A stretch of DNA of 64,000 nt from Actinacidiphila guanduensis (GCF_900103985.1 NZ_FNIE01000009.1:1-64000); one strand, 5' to 3'; positions 1 through 8,894 are shown, numbered from the stretch's first letter. Numbers and translations are program-made. The notes: generated by a model not told the origin, from the sequence alone.

Positions 1-88
1 CGGTTACATTCCGAACCCGGAAGCTAAGCCTTTCAGCGCCGATGGTACTGCAGGGGGGACCCTGTGGGAGAGTAGGACACCGCCGAAC
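1..88 (+). rRNA. rrf: 5S ribosomal RNA, 3' part (5' end outside window)
   Basis: The window opens inside a 5S rRNA. The stretch with CCGAACCCGGAAGCTAAG followed by the GGGAGAGTAGGACACCGCCGAAC tail is the conserved 3' half of bacterial 5S rRNA. It is the end of an rRNA operon, so the 23S and 16S genes should lie just to the left. The exact 3' end is placed by similarity to other actinomycete 5S genes. Confidence 0.93.
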
Positions 89-97
89 AATCATTGC

Positions 98-140
98 CAA
101 GGGCCTGATTCCCGTGCCAGTCACGGGAATCAGGCCCTTG
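98..140 (+). terminator. rRNA operon terminator
   Basis: A perfect 19-bp inverted repeat (98-116 with 122-140) with a 5-nt loop lies ten bases after the 5S rRNA end. This is the expected intrinsic terminator of the rRNA operon. Confidence 0.88.
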
Positions 141-165
141 TTGCGTTGCCGGGTATTGTTCCCTT

Positions 166-813
166 GTGCGGTATGACCTGGTGATCTTCGACAATGACGG
201 TGTGCTCGTGGACAGCGAGCCCCTTTCCAACCGGCTGCTCGCCGGCTGCCTCACGGAGGCCGGGTTCCCCACGACGTACGAGGAGTCGCTGCGGGACTTC
301 ATGGGCGGCGCCTTCCACCGCGTGGAGGACGTCGTGCGCGAGCGGTACGGGCAGGAACTGCCCGAAGGGTTCCAAGCGGCGTACCACGCCAAGGTGTTCG
401 CGGCCTTCGAGGCCGAACTCCGGGCCGTCCGCGGGGTGGCCGAGGTCCTGGACAAGCTCGCCGCCGACGGAGTGCCCTACTGCCTGGCGTCCTCCGGGGC
501 GCACGCGCGGATCAGGGTGGCGCTGCGGGCCACGGGCCTCGCCCCGCGGTTCGACGAGGAGCGCATCTTCTCCTCCCAGGACGTCGGGCGCGGCAAGCCC
601 GCCCCCGATCTGTTCCTGCACGCCGCACGGACCATGGGCGTACCGCCCGAGCGCTGCGCGGTCGTGGAGGACAGCCCACTGGGCGTCCAGGCGGCCCGGG
701 CCGCCGCCATGGACGTCTACGGCTTCGCCGCGATGACCCCCGCCGAGCAGCTCGCCGGCGCCAAGGCGGTGTTCACGTCCATGGAGCAACTGCCGGACCT
801 GCTGCGTTCCTGA
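166..813 (+). CDS. HAD-superfamily phosphatase (beta-phosphoglucomutase-like)
   Basis: The 215-residue protein begins at GTG 166 and has the full set of HAD subfamily IA motifs. The nucleophile motif DxD is in FDNDGVLVDSE (Asp9 and Asp11), a Ser lies in the LASSGA segment (motif II), and GKPAPD followed by VVEDSPLGVQAA gives motifs III and IV. The cap domain sits between motifs I and II, as in beta-phosphoglucomutase and related sugar-phosphate or phosphoglycolate phosphatases. The substrate cannot be read from sequence. It follows the rRNA terminator by only 25 bases and reads the same way as the MFS gene 48 bases downstream. Confidence 0.88.
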   Translation: MRYDLVIFDNDGVLVDSEPLSNRLLAGCLTEAGFPTTYEESLRDFMGGAFHRVEDVVRERYGQELPEGFQAAYHAKVFAAFEAELRAVRGVAEVLDKLAADGVPYCLASSGAHARIRVALRATGLAPRFDEERIFSSQDVGRGKPAPDLFLHAARTMGVPPERCAVVEDSPLGVQAARAAAMDVYGFAAMTPAEQLAGAKAVFTSMEQLPDLLRS

Positions 814-861
814 CGCCCGACACCTACTCATCCGTAGCTCCGGCGCCTACCCTGCGGGCTT

Positions 862-2139
862 ATGGATGCCGCCCGACCGACGGCGCTGCGCCGCGGACGT
901 GCCGCCCTCGCCGTGAGCTTCTTCACGCAAGGGGCGGTCTTCGCTCTGCTCGTCACCCGTATCCCGGCGATCCAGGACCGGTACGGCATCGGTGACGGGA
1001 TGCTCCCGGTGTTCCTGGCCGCGGTGCCGATCCTGGCCGGCGTCGGCAGTGTGCTGACCGAGTCGCTGGTGCGCCGGGTGCGGCCGAGCGTGGTGCTGCG
1101 CTGGGTGCAGCCCGTGGTGAGCCTCGCGTTGGTCGGCCTGGCCGCCGGGGACCAGGTGTGGACGGCCGCACTCACCCTCGGGCTCTACGGGTTGTGCGCG
1201 GGCGGCCTCGACGCCTCGATGAACATGCTCGGGGTGAGCCTGCAGCGGGCGTACGGGCGCAGCATCATGCTGGGCTTCCACGCGTCCTACAGCCTCGGCG
1301 GGATCGTCGGTGCCTCGCTGGCGTGGTCGGCGGCGCACTGGCACATCGGGTTGCTGACGCTGTACGGGCCCGCCGCTGTGGTGCTGATCCCGCTGGCGCT
1401 CACCGCGAGCCGCTGGTATCGGGACCAGGAGGCCGTGCATGGCCCGCTCGAGGGCCCCGTGGCCGCCACCGCGGCCCCTGCCGGGGCCGTCGCCGGACAG
1501 CCGCCCCGGGAGGCCGTACAGGCGGCCGCCATCGGCGGCCAGGTCGTCTTCCGGGTGCTGCTGCCGCTCTGCCTGGTGATGACCTTCGCCTACATCGGCG
1601 ACTCCACCGTCTCCAACTGGAGCGCGAAGTACCTCCAGGACACGCTGCACAGCTCGGACCAGCTGTCCACCGTGCCGTACGCGGTCTACATGGTGATGAC
1701 GCTGGTGGGGCGGGCGCTCGGGGACGGCGGGGTGCGGCGGTTCGGGGCGGTCCCGGTGGTGCGGGCCGGCACGCTGCTGGCGATGGCCGGCTTCGCGGTC
1801 GTGGCGGCGGCGCCCGGGCCGTGGGTGGGCATGCTCGGATTCACCCTGCTGGGCCTGGGGCTGTGCGTCCTGGTGCCGCAGACCTTCGCGGCCGCCGGGC
1901 GGCTGTTCCCCGACGCCTCGGACTCGGCAGTGGCGCGGCTGAACGTCTTCAACTACGTGGGCTTCCTGGTCGGTTCGCCGCTGGTGGGGGCGCTCGGCGA
2001 CGTCTGGAGCTACCGGGGCGCGATGCTCGTCCCCATGGCGCTGGTGGGGGCCACGCTGCTGTACGCGCGATCTTTCGGGGCGGCCCCCGCCGGGTACGGT
2101 GTCGGCCATGAGCGGCCGCGCACAGCTGATGTGGGATGA
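862..2139 (+). CDS. Major facilitator superfamily transporter
   Basis: The 425-residue membrane protein has about twelve hydrophobic segments in two halves, with a central charged and Ala/Pro-rich cytoplasmic loop near residues 190-220. Motifs such as GLYGLCAGGLDASMN and the second-half LGLCVLVPQ segment fit the MFS fold, resembling the sugar-permease/FucP-like and drug exporter group. The substrate is unknown. Its 3' end overlaps the start of the downstream deacetylase gene by 32-41 bases, so the two are probably co-transcribed and translationally coupled. Confidence 0.85.
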   Translation: MDAARPTALRRGRAALAVSFFTQGAVFALLVTRIPAIQDRYGIGDGMLPVFLAAVPILAGVGSVLTESLVRRVRPSVVLRWVQPVVSLALVGLAAGDQVWTAALTLGLYGLCAGGLDASMNMLGVSLQRAYGRSIMLGFHASYSLGGIVGASLAWSAAHWHIGLLTLYGPAAVVLIPLALTASRWYRDQEAVHGPLEGPVAATAAPAGAVAGQPPREAVQAAAIGGQVVFRVLLPLCLVMTFAYIGDSTVSNWSAKYLQDTLHSSDQLSTVPYAVYMVMTLVGRALGDGGVRRFGAVPVVRAGTLLAMAGFAVVAAAPGPWVGMLGFTLLGLGLCVLVPQTFAAAGRLFPDASDSAVARLNVFNYVGFLVGSPLVGALGDVWSYRGAMLVPMALVGATLLYARSFGAAPAGYGVGHERPRTADVG

Positions 2140-3289
2140 GCGGGTCACGGGGTACGACTTCGGCCCCGGCCACCCGATGGACCCGGTGCGCCTGACGCTG
2201 ACCCGGGGCCTGGTGCGGGCATTCGGCCTGGACGGGGTGCTGCGGGTGGTGGCGGCGCCGCCGGCCGGGGAGTCCACCCTCGCGCTGGTGCACCGGGCGG
2301 ACTACGTGGCGGCGGTGCGGCGGGCCTCGGACGAGCCGCGCCAGGGCGACCCGGGGCTGCTGGCGTACGGCATCGGCAGCGAGGACAACCCGGCGTTCGC
2401 CGGGATGCACGAGGCGTCGGCGCTGATCGCGGGTCAGTCGGTGGGCGCGGCCGAGGCGGTGTGGCGGGGCGAGGCCCTGCACGCGGTGAACTTCACCGGC
2501 GGCCTGCACCACGCGATGCCGGCGGCGGCCTCGGGTTTCTGCGTCTACAACGACCCGGCGCTCGCGGTGGCGCGGCTGCTGGAACTGGGCGCGGAGCGGG
2601 TGGCGTACGTGGATGTGGACGTGCACCACGGGGACGGGGTGCAGACGGCGTTCTGGGACGACCCGCGGGTGCTGACGGTGTCGCTGCACGAGAGCCCGCG
2701 CACGCTGTTCCCGCAGACGGGGTGGGCCGAGGAGATCGGCGGGCCCGCGGCGCAGGGCGGGGCGTGCAATGTGGCGCTGCCGGCAGGGACGGGCGACGCG
2801 GGCTGGCTGCGGGCCTTCCACGCGGTGGTGCCGGAGCTGGTGGCCGCCTTCCGGCCGCAGGTGCTGGTCTCGCAGCACGGCGCCGACACGCACATCGAGG
2901 ACCCGCTGGCGCATCTGGCGGTGTCGCTGGACGCGCAGCGGATGGTGGCCGAGGCGTGCCACGCGCTGGCGCACGAGCACGCCGAGGGGCGCTGGGTGGC
3001 GCTGGGCGGCGGCGGCTACGCGGTGGCGGACGTGGTGCCGCGGTCCTGGACGCACCTGGTGGGGATCGCCGCCGGGGTGCCGGTGGCGCCGGACGCCCCG
3101 GTGCCGGCGGAGTGGCGGGAGCAGGTGTACGCGCTGACCCGGGCGCCGGCGGCGCAGCGGATGACGGACGGGCTGCGGCCGCGGTTCGCGGACTTCGCCG
3201 ACGGCGGCTACGACCCCGCGTCCCGGCTGGACCAGGCGGTGCTGGCGACCCGCCGGGCGGTCTTCCCGCTGCACGGGCTGCTGCCGTAG
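2108..3289 (+). CDS. acuC: Histone deacetylase family protein, AcuC-like
   Basis: This 393-residue protein belongs to the class I/II deacetylase (arginase-like) fold. It shows the paired catalytic histidines in GGLHHAMPA, the zinc-binding Asp/His pair in YVDVDVHHGDGVQ, a further Asp in QHGADTH and the GGGGY loop near the C-terminus. AcuC enzymes remove acetyl groups from lysines, the best-known substrate being acetyl-CoA synthetase. ATG 2108 is taken as the start because the conserved MSGRAQLMWDE opening begins there; an in-frame GTG at 2099 would add three residues. It overlaps the MFS gene. Confidence 0.9.
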   Translation: MSGRAQLMWDERVTGYDFGPGHPMDPVRLTLTRGLVRAFGLDGVLRVVAAPPAGESTLALVHRADYVAAVRRASDEPRQGDPGLLAYGIGSEDNPAFAGMHEASALIAGQSVGAAEAVWRGEALHAVNFTGGLHHAMPAAASGFCVYNDPALAVARLLELGAERVAYVDVDVHHGDGVQTAFWDDPRVLTVSLHESPRTLFPQTGWAEEIGGPAAQGGACNVALPAGTGDAGWLRAFHAVVPELVAAFRPQVLVSQHGADTHIEDPLAHLAVSLDAQRMVAEACHALAHEHAEGRWVALGGGGYAVADVVPRSWTHLVGIAAGVPVAPDAPVPAEWREQVYALTRAPAAQRMTDGLRPRFADFADGGYDPASRLDQAVLATRRAVFPLHGLLP

Positions 3290-3450
3290 AAGGCGCTCCG
3301 GCAACCCTTCCTGGCGCAACGGTTCTTCGGCGCGTTCCGACGTGCGAGCGGTCGCACACCCGGGAGGGGGTGGCGCACCACCCCGCGCGGGTGATTTCGG
3401 GGCGATCGGCCATGTGCGGGGGGCGTGTGGTGGGCAGGATCGGGCGCGTG

Positions 3451-4248
3451 GTGAGTGTCGGCGCGCTGCGCGCGCATCTGGTCGCGGCGGGGCTCGCCGG
3501 CAGCGTGGCGGCCCGGCGGGAGACGAGCCTGGCGCACTACGGCCTGTTCGCCGCCCGCGACCCGCGGCAGACCTGCGGGCTCGACCCGGCAGGGGAGTGG
3601 GGGGCGACCGATCTGCTGCGGCTGATGGCCGACCGGTGCGGGGTGTCGCCCGATCCGGCGTGCACCACCGGCCCGGACACCATCGACCCGGACCGCACAC
3701 TGGCCGCGCTGGACGCCTTCGCGCAGCGCCTGGCCCGGGCGGCGCACGACCGCGCACCCGTCCTGTTGGGCACAGGACATCCACATCGCCTCCTTGGTTT
3801 CTACGCACCTTTGGCCGCCGCTCTGTCGTCGGCGGGCTGCCAGGTGCTCACCCCGCACTACGGCCACTGCATGCGCATGCGCACGCAGTTCGGCGTACGC
3901 GCACACCGCCTGGCCTATGTCGGCGGGGTCGCGGTGGTGCGTGGCGAAGGGGACGGAAAGGGCGTGCACACCCACTCGGCGCTGCCGGTCAGAGCGGCGC
4001 TCGCGGCGGCCGCGGAACACTGCGGCACGCTGCCGAAACTCGTGGTCGGGGACCACGGATTCGCATGTGGGGCGGGTCAGTTGGGCATCGAGGCGATTGC
4101 CCTGGGAGGGTGCGGGGACCCGGCGGTTTTCGTGGCGGAGGCCGAGGGAATGGTCTCAGTCGCCGTACCTGTTCAGGACACCGCGCAGCCCGGTCGCTAC
4201 GACCCGCTGGCCGCCTACGTCCTCAAGGGCGCCTGGTTGGCACAGTAG
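3451..4248 (+). CDS. Conserved actinomycete phosphatase-like protein
   Basis: The 265-residue protein is one usually labelled phosphatase in Streptomyces genomes. It has a LFGTGHPHRLLGF-like segment (here LLGTGHPHRLLGF), a GVHTHS motif and a VVGDHGFACGAGQLG motif, all rich in His and Asp that could bind metal. I know of no tested activity. The start is uncertain: GTG 3451 gives the usual MSVGALRAHL opening, while GTG 3448 and ATG 3412 are in frame upstream. It sits upstream of the small HTH gene bdtA, an order I recall as conserved near bldN in Streptomyces. Confidence 0.72.
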   Translation: MSVGALRAHLVAAGLAGSVAARRETSLAHYGLFAARDPRQTCGLDPAGEWGATDLLRLMADRCGVSPDPACTTGPDTIDPDRTLAALDAFAQRLARAAHDRAPVLLGTGHPHRLLGFYAPLAAALSSAGCQVLTPHYGHCMRMRTQFGVRAHRLAYVGGVAVVRGEGDGKGVHTHSALPVRAALAAAAEHCGTLPKLVVGDHGFACGAGQLGIEAIALGGCGDPAVFVAEAEGMVSVAVPVQDTAQPGRYDPLAAYVLKGAWLAQ

Positions 4249-4377
4249 TCAACGGTTGGCAACTCCTCTTCCCCACTTGCATCATCCGCCCCTAGTCTGA
4301 GGGGGAGCGCACATGCATGTTTTGAGTCGCCGGAGGGGAAGCCGGGGGCCGTCATGTGCGGAAGGTTCAGGTGTGTC

Positions 4378-4590
4378 ATGGCTGTAACTGAAAGCCGGCC
4401 TCTCAACGAGGTCGTGTTTCTCACCGTCGCCGAAGTCGCGTCGGTGATGCGAGTGTCGAAGATGACCGTGTACCGGCTGGTGCACAGCGGCCATCTGCCG
4501 GCCATTCGCGTGGGGCGGTCCTTCCGGGTTCCGGAGCAGGCCGTGCACGACTACCTCCGTGAGTCCTACGTGGGGGTGGAATCTGCCTGA
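4378..4590 (+). CDS. bdtA: Small MerR/excisionase-type HTH protein BdtA
   Basis: This 70-residue protein is essentially one winged helix-turn-helix of the excisionase/MerR type: FLTVAEVASVMRVSKMTVYRLVHSG is the HTH and HLPAIRVGRSFRVPEQAVHDYL the wing and last helix. It has no effector domain. The position next to bS22 and close to bldN matches Streptomyces coelicolor SCO3328, which I recall as bdtA, a BldD target. ATG 4378 is chosen over the in-frame ATG 4354 because GGAAGG lies upstream and the conserved part starts immediately. DNA-binding is clear; the symbol rests on memory of synteny. Confidence 0.75.
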   Translation: MAVTESRPLNEVVFLTVAEVASVMRVSKMTVYRLVHSGHLPAIRVGRSFRVPEQAVHDYLRESYVGVESA

Positions 4591-4727
4591 GAAGGTCCGG
4601 TAACGGGCCGGTGACCGGCCGCGTGGGCCTCGGTTACGCTCGTCCGCTCCGGACGGGTAGGCTTGGCCGACGTAGGTCGTGTGGGCTCGGACGCCCCGCA
4701 CCGAGTGAAACCGAAGCGAGGGTAGTC

Positions 4728-4826
4728 GTGGGCTCTGTCATCAAGAAGCGGCGCAAGCGTATGGCGAAGAAGAAGCACCGCAAGCTTCTCAAGCGGACGC
4801 GCGTTCAGCGTCGCAACAAGAAGTAG
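4728..4826 (+). CDS. 30S ribosomal protein bS22 (AURKAIP1/COX24 domain)
   Basis: A 32-residue, extremely basic peptide starts at GTG 4728 and contains KKRRKRMAKKKHRKLLKRTR followed by VQRRNKK. This is the actinobacterial bS22 family, related to mitochondrial AURKAIP1/COX24 and bound to the small subunit near the decoding region. A GCGAGGG sequence eight bases upstream serves as ribosome-binding site. The gene is short enough to be missed by automated callers. A strong terminator follows it directly. Confidence 0.9.
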   Translation: MGSVIKKRRKRMAKKKHRKLLKRTRVQRRNKK

Positions 4827-4851
4827 GCGCGCCGAGGCCGTCGCCGCTCCC

Positions 4852-4891
4852 CTGCCCCTCTTCACCGCGTCATCGCGGCGAAGGGGGGCAG
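4852..4891 (+). terminator. Terminator after bS22
   Basis: An 18-bp stem (4852-4869 with 4874-4891, two non-Watson-Crick positions) with a TCAT loop lies 25 bases downstream of the bS22 stop. Confidence 0.78.
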
Positions 4892-4995
4892 TGGCATGTC
4901 GGAGGGCATGTCGGGGGGCGTTTCGGCGCCCCGGGGCAATCGCGTGGCGGTACGGTGAACAGCATTCCCGCAGTACCGCCAGGAAGGCGCTGAAC

Positions 4996-6039
4996 GTGGG
5001 CAAGGTGGTCCTCGTCACCGGGGTCGCAAGGCAGCTGGCCGGCCGCTTCGTCCGGCGTGTCCAGCGCGAGCCGGAAGTGGACCGGGTGATCGCCGTGGAC
5101 GCGGTCCCGCCCCGGCACGACCTGGGCGACGCGGAGTTCGTCCGGGCCGACATCCGGCAGCCGGTGATCGGCAAGGTGCTGGCGCAGGCCGGCGTCGACA
5201 CCGTGGTGCACCTGGACGTCAGCGGCACCCCGCTGGGCGCGGGCGGCCGCACCCAGGCCAAGGAGACCAACGTCATCGGCACCATGCAGTTGCTCGGCGC
5301 GTGCCAGAAGGCGCCGACGGTGAGCCGGCTGGTGGTCAAGTCGACCACGAGCGTGTACGGGTCGGCGCCGCGCGACCCCGCGGTCCTCACCGAGACCACC
5401 CCGGTCAAGTCGCTGCCCAGCGGCGGCTTCGCGAAGGACGCGGTCGAGGTCGAGGGCTACGTCCGCGGCTTCGCCCGGCGCCGCCCCGACGTGGCGGTCG
5501 CGGTGCTGCGGTTCGCCAACATCCTGGGCCCGCGCGCGGACACCCCCCTCGCGGAGTTCTTCGACCTGCCGATACTGCCCACCGTCCTGGGCTACGACCC
5601 GCGGCTGCAGTTCGTCCACGAGGACGACGTGACCGAGGTGCTGGTGGTCGCCTCGACCGAGCCGCGGCGCGGCACCCTCAACAGCGGCACGTTCAACATC
5701 GCGGGCGACGGGGTGCTGCTGCTCTCCCAGACCGCCCGCCGGCTCGGCCGCCCCACGGTGCCGGTGCTGCTGCCCGCGGTGACCTGGGTCGGGCGGCTGC
5801 TGCGCACCGCGGGCGTCACGGACTTCTCCCGCGAGCAGATCCGCCTGCTCACCCACGGCCGGGTGGTGGACACCCGGCAGATGCGCGAGACCCTGGGGTT
5901 CCGGCCCGCCTACACCACCGCCGAGACCTTCCACGACTTCGCCCGGACCCGGCCGCCGGGCCTGCTGCCCCCGGCCCGGCTGGCGGCCGCGGTGGACGGG
6001 CTGGCGGCCCGCGTGCAGCGGAAGGAGCACACGCCATGA
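4996..6039 (+). CDS. NAD-dependent epimerase/dehydratase family protein
   Basis: The 347-residue protein is an extended SDR. The N-terminal nucleotide-binding segment is VVLVTGVARQLAGRF, followed by an acidic strand end (AVDAVPP), a DIRQP segment for the adenine pocket and VVHLDVSGTP as the middle strand. The usual Tyr-x-x-x-Lys is not obvious: the region around residues 135-145 reads SGGFAKDAVE, so a Phe may replace the Tyr, and activity should not be assumed. GTG 4996 is preceded by AGGAAGG at 4981. Its last four bases overlap the acyltransferase start (ATGA), indicating tight coupling and possibly a joint role in glycolipid or envelope metabolism. Confidence 0.82.
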   Translation: MGKVVLVTGVARQLAGRFVRRVQREPEVDRVIAVDAVPPRHDLGDAEFVRADIRQPVIGKVLAQAGVDTVVHLDVSGTPLGAGGRTQAKETNVIGTMQLLGACQKAPTVSRLVVKSTTSVYGSAPRDPAVLTETTPVKSLPSGGFAKDAVEVEGYVRGFARRRPDVAVAVLRFANILGPRADTPLAEFFDLPILPTVLGYDPRLQFVHEDDVTEVLVVASTEPRRGTLNSGTFNIAGDGVLLLSQTARRLGRPTVPVLLPAVTWVGRLLRTAGVTDFSREQIRLLTHGRVVDTRQMRETLGFRPAYTTAETFHDFARTRPPGLLPPARLAAAVDGLAARVQRKEHTP

Positions 6040-7256
6040 CGGACGCGAAGGTCATCCCGTTCGGGGACGACGCGAGGCGCCGCGGCAGTTCCGGCGGCTC
6101 CGCGGCCGGCCGGTCGCGGGCGCGCCGCGCGGCCCCCTCCGGCCCCCCGGGCGTACCCGGGGCCCCCGGTCCCGCCGAGGCCGCGGACGCGGCGGACGCG
6201 GGCGGCAAGGCGGCCCTGGCCGCCGTTCCCGAGGACGGCCGGCCGCCGCACGAGGAGCGGCCCGGCGCCGGCATCCCCGCCCAGGCCGGCGGGGAGCCGC
6301 ACGGCCGGCCCGGCGCGCGCTCCGGCGGACCGGAGGCGGAGGGCGGCGAGCCGCAGGCGCCGGCCGCGCCCTCGCTGGGCGACGCGCTCGGCGGGCTGGC
6401 CGACCGGCTGCTCGGCGGGCCGTGGGAGGAGCGGGTCGCCTCGGGCCTGGCGTTCCTGCGCCGCCGGGTGACCGGCGACTACGAGGTCGACGAGTTCGGC
6501 TACGACGCCGAGCTCACCGACCAGGTCCTGATGTCCTTGCTGCGGCCGCTGTACGAGGGCTACTTCCGGGTCGAGGTCAAGGGGATCGAGAACATCCCGG
6601 CCGAGGGCGGCGCCCTGGTCGTCTCCAACCACTCCGGCACCCTGCCGATCGACGCGCTGATGACGCAGGTGGCCGTGCACGACCACCACCCGGCCGGGCG
6701 GCACCTGCGGCTGCTCGCCGCCGACCTGGTCTTCGTCCTGCCGGTCGTCAACGACCTGGCGCGCAAGGCCGGCCACACCCTGGCCTGCGCGGAGGACGCC
6801 CAACTGCTGCTGGAGCGCGGCGAGGTGGTCGGGGTGATGCCCGAGGGCTTCAAGGGCCTGGGCAAGCCGTTCTCCGAGCGGTACAAGCTGCAGCGGTTCG
6901 GCCGCGGCGGCTTCGTGGCCACCGCGCTGAAGACCGGGGTGCCGATCGTGCCGTGCTCGGTGGTGGGCGCCGAGGAGATCTACCCGATGGTCGGCAACTC
7001 CCGCACCCTGGCGCGGATCCTGGGCTTCCCGTACTTCCCGCTGACGCCGACCTTCCCGTGGCTCGGGCCACTGGGGCTGCTGCCGCTGCCGACGAAGTGG
7101 ACCATCCAGTTCGGCGAGCCCATCCCCACGGACGGCTACCCGCCGGAGGCCGCCGAGGACCCCATGCTGGTCTTCAACCTCACCGACCAGGTCCGCGAGA
7201 CCATCCAGCACACGCTCTACGAACTGCTGGTGGAGCGGCGCTCGGTGTTCTTCTGA
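6036..7256 (+). CDS. PlsC-like lysophospholipid acyltransferase with disordered N-terminus
   Basis: Of 406 residues, the first ~125 are Ala/Gly/Pro-rich, charged and probably disordered. The remaining part is a glycerol-phosphate acyltransferase (PlsC) domain with VVSNHSGTLPIDAL near residues 192-205 and MPEGFKGLGKPF near 268-279 as the acyl-acceptor motif. The His and Asp of the first motif are separated by six residues instead of the four of classic PlsC (HX4D); as I recall, this is a property of the actinobacterial subgroup. It is translationally coupled to the epimerase and followed by a strong bidirectional terminator. Confidence 0.85.
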   Translation: MTDAKVIPFGDDARRRGSSGGSAAGRSRARRAAPSGPPGVPGAPGPAEAADAADAGGKAALAAVPEDGRPPHEERPGAGIPAQAGGEPHGRPGARSGGPEAEGGEPQAPAAPSLGDALGGLADRLLGGPWEERVASGLAFLRRRVTGDYEVDEFGYDAELTDQVLMSLLRPLYEGYFRVEVKGIENIPAEGGALVVSNHSGTLPIDALMTQVAVHDHHPAGRHLRLLAADLVFVLPVVNDLARKAGHTLACAEDAQLLLERGEVVGVMPEGFKGLGKPFSERYKLQRFGRGGFVATALKTGVPIVPCSVVGAEEIYPMVGNSRTLARILGFPYFPLTPTFPWLGPLGLLPLPTKWTIQFGEPIPTDGYPPEAAEDPMLVFNLTDQVRETIQHTLYELLVERRSVFF

Positions 7257-7330
7257 GCCCCGGTGAGCCGTTCTGAACCGCTGTGAGCCGCTGCCCGGAC
7301 GCCGGCGCCGCGGCCGGCTCGCGCCCGCAT

Positions 7331-7366
7331 GGGGAAGGGGGCCGTCGACCGACGGCCCCCTTCCCC
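7331..7366. terminator. Bidirectional terminator
   Basis: A perfect 16-bp inverted repeat (7331-7346 and 7351-7366) with a 4-nt loop lies between the convergent acyltransferase and rsbN genes and can serve both. Confidence 0.88.
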
Positions 7367-7388
7367 GTACCTCTCCTGGCAGGCCGGC

Positions 7389-8735
7389 TCAGCCCTTGTC
7401 CTCCTCGGAGCTGAGGCCGAGGCCCGGCAGCAGGCCGGGCAGCAGCGGCGGCAGGACCACCGAGTGCGGCGTGTCGGGGGTCTCCCCGGGGGTGGTGCCG
7501 GGCTGTGTGGGCACGGTCGGGCCGGTGGGCAGCAGGCCGGTGCCGCCGATCAGGGAGTCGGGCGAACTGTCGGTCGGCGACGGGGTCGGACTCCCGTCGT
7601 CGCTGCCGGCCCGGCCGCCGGGCGTCGCGGTGCCGCTCGGGCGGCTGCTGGGGCTCGCGCCGGAGGGGGTGCCGCCGGTGTCGTCGCCGCCGCTGCCGTG
7701 GGTCGCCTTGGCGCCCTCGTCGTCCTTCTTCGGCAGCGGCAGCGGGGCGACCTCCCGGTCTATGGCGTCGAAGACGGAGGTGACCTGCTCGGAGACGTCG
7801 GTGAGCTGGCCAGGCAGCTTGTCGCGCAGCGCGCTCCAGCTCTGCCGGTGGTCCACCGAGAAGGAGTTGAGCACCTCCATGGGCTGCAGCGAGCCGTCCT
7901 TGCGATACGCCTCGGTGAGCAGCCGGTGGCCCTCGGACGCCTCCTGGTGCATGCCGGACAGCGCCTTGCGGACCTCGGCGACGGACTCGGCGTCCAGCGG
8001 GCCGCCGCGGCCGCGGTCCATCAGCCGGCGGGCCTCCTGCATGCGGGTGGCGGCCATGTCGAGGTAGACCTTGCCGCGGGAGGTGTCGCTGCCGGCCATG
8101 TCCAGCTTGATGTCCTCCATGCTGCGCTTGAGGCCGTAGAGGCTGTCGCCGGGCAGTGCGTTCGTGCTCGCCGCGGCGACCCCGCCGAAGGCGCCGGCGG
8201 CCACGCTCGCGGCAAGTCCGCCGACCGCGAGGCGCCGGGACAGGCGGGAGCGGGGGGCGAGGCGGCGCAGGCCGCTGGGCGCGCTCTCGGTGCGCTGCTC
8301 GGGGACGCGGCCGGCGGCGTGGAAGCTGCCGTCGGCGATGGCCTGCTCCATGGCGGCGACCAGCTGGGCGCGCTGCACGCTCTTGGCCGCGGGGTCCATG
8401 GCCGGGCGGGGCTGCTCGGCGAGCGCGGCGGCCAGGGCCACGAGTGCGCCCTGTTCGGGGTCGGCGTGCCGGTCGGCGGCGTGGGAGGCGTGGCTGCCCT
8501 GGTGGCCGGCCTGATGGCCGCCCTGCCTGCCGCCCTGCGCGTGGTCAGGACCGTGCGCCGGGCCCGGTGCCGTCCGCTGGGCGGGGCCGCGGGCCGCGTG
8601 CGCGCCGTGCGGCCGCCCGTCGGTGCCGCCCGGCTCGCTCCGGTCCTGGTCGTGGACGCCGTTGTCCATCCCGGCGTCCTCGATCGCCTGGGCGAAGGCG
8701 TTCGCCCGGCGGTGTGCCGTCGCCTGTCCGATCAC
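7389..8735 (-). CDS. rsbN: RsbN, anti-sigma factor for sigma-BldN (DUF5667 protein)
   Basis: The 448-residue protein lies just downstream of bldN, the position of the BldN anti-sigma factor RsbN in S. coelicolor. An Ala/Gly-rich hydrophobic segment at about residues 172-195 gives a single membrane span separating a cytoplasmic N-terminal part (VIGQATAHRRANAFAQAIED opening, then a variable His/Asp/Gly-rich linker and a second conserved stretch) from an extracytoplasmic DUF5667 domain beginning near ALPGDSLYGLKR. A Pro/Thr/Ser-rich tail follows. GTG 8735 is chosen because GAGGAGG lies eight bases upstream. The preceding promoter indicates feedback: sigma-BldN transcribes its own inhibitor. Confidence 0.85.
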   Translation of the reverse strand: MIGQATAHRRANAFAQAIEDAGMDNGVHDQDRSEPGGTDGRPHGAHAARGPAQRTAPGPAHGPDHAQGGRQGGHQAGHQGSHASHAADRHADPEQGALVALAAALAEQPRPAMDPAAKSVQRAQLVAAMEQAIADGSFHAAGRVPEQRTESAPSGLRRLAPRSRLSRRLAVGGLAASVAAGAFGGVAAASTNALPGDSLYGLKRSMEDIKLDMAGSDTSRGKVYLDMAATRMQEARRLMDRGRGGPLDAESVAEVRKALSGMHQEASEGHRLLTEAYRKDGSLQPMEVLNSFSVDHRQSWSALRDKLPGQLTDVSEQVTSVFDAIDREVAPLPLPKKDDEGAKATHGSGGDDTGGTPSGASPSSRPSGTATPGGRAGSDDGSPTPSPTDSSPDSLIGGTGLLPTGPTVPTQPGTTPGETPDTPHSVVLPPLLPGLLPGLGLSSEEDKG

Positions 8736-8865
8736 CGGCGGCACCTCCTCTCGTCTCCACACTCGACTCCCCGTGCCGCCCGCAGGGTTGCGCCCAGGAA
8801 TGCTGTCCACCCGATCGGGTGAAAAACGGTGAGCGGCTCACGGCACGGATCTGTCTGCATGTGAT

Positions 8866-8894
8866 GCAACGAGAGCCGGTCCGGTTGGGTTACG
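8866..8894 (-). promoter_or_regulatory. Sigma-BldN-type promoter of rsbN
   Basis: On the minus strand a perfect CGTAAC (8894-8889) is followed after 17 bases by CGTTGC (8871-8866). The published sigma-BldN consensus is CGTAAC-N16-CGTTGA, so the site matches 11 of 12 positions with one extra spacer base. It lies about 130 bases upstream of the rsbN start. Confidence 0.72.

Noticed and set aside
1949..3808. Long minus-strand open frame of over 600 codons across acuC
   Set aside because: It is antisense to well-recognised genes and its translation is Arg/Pro/His-rich low complexity, the usual shadow in high-GC DNA.
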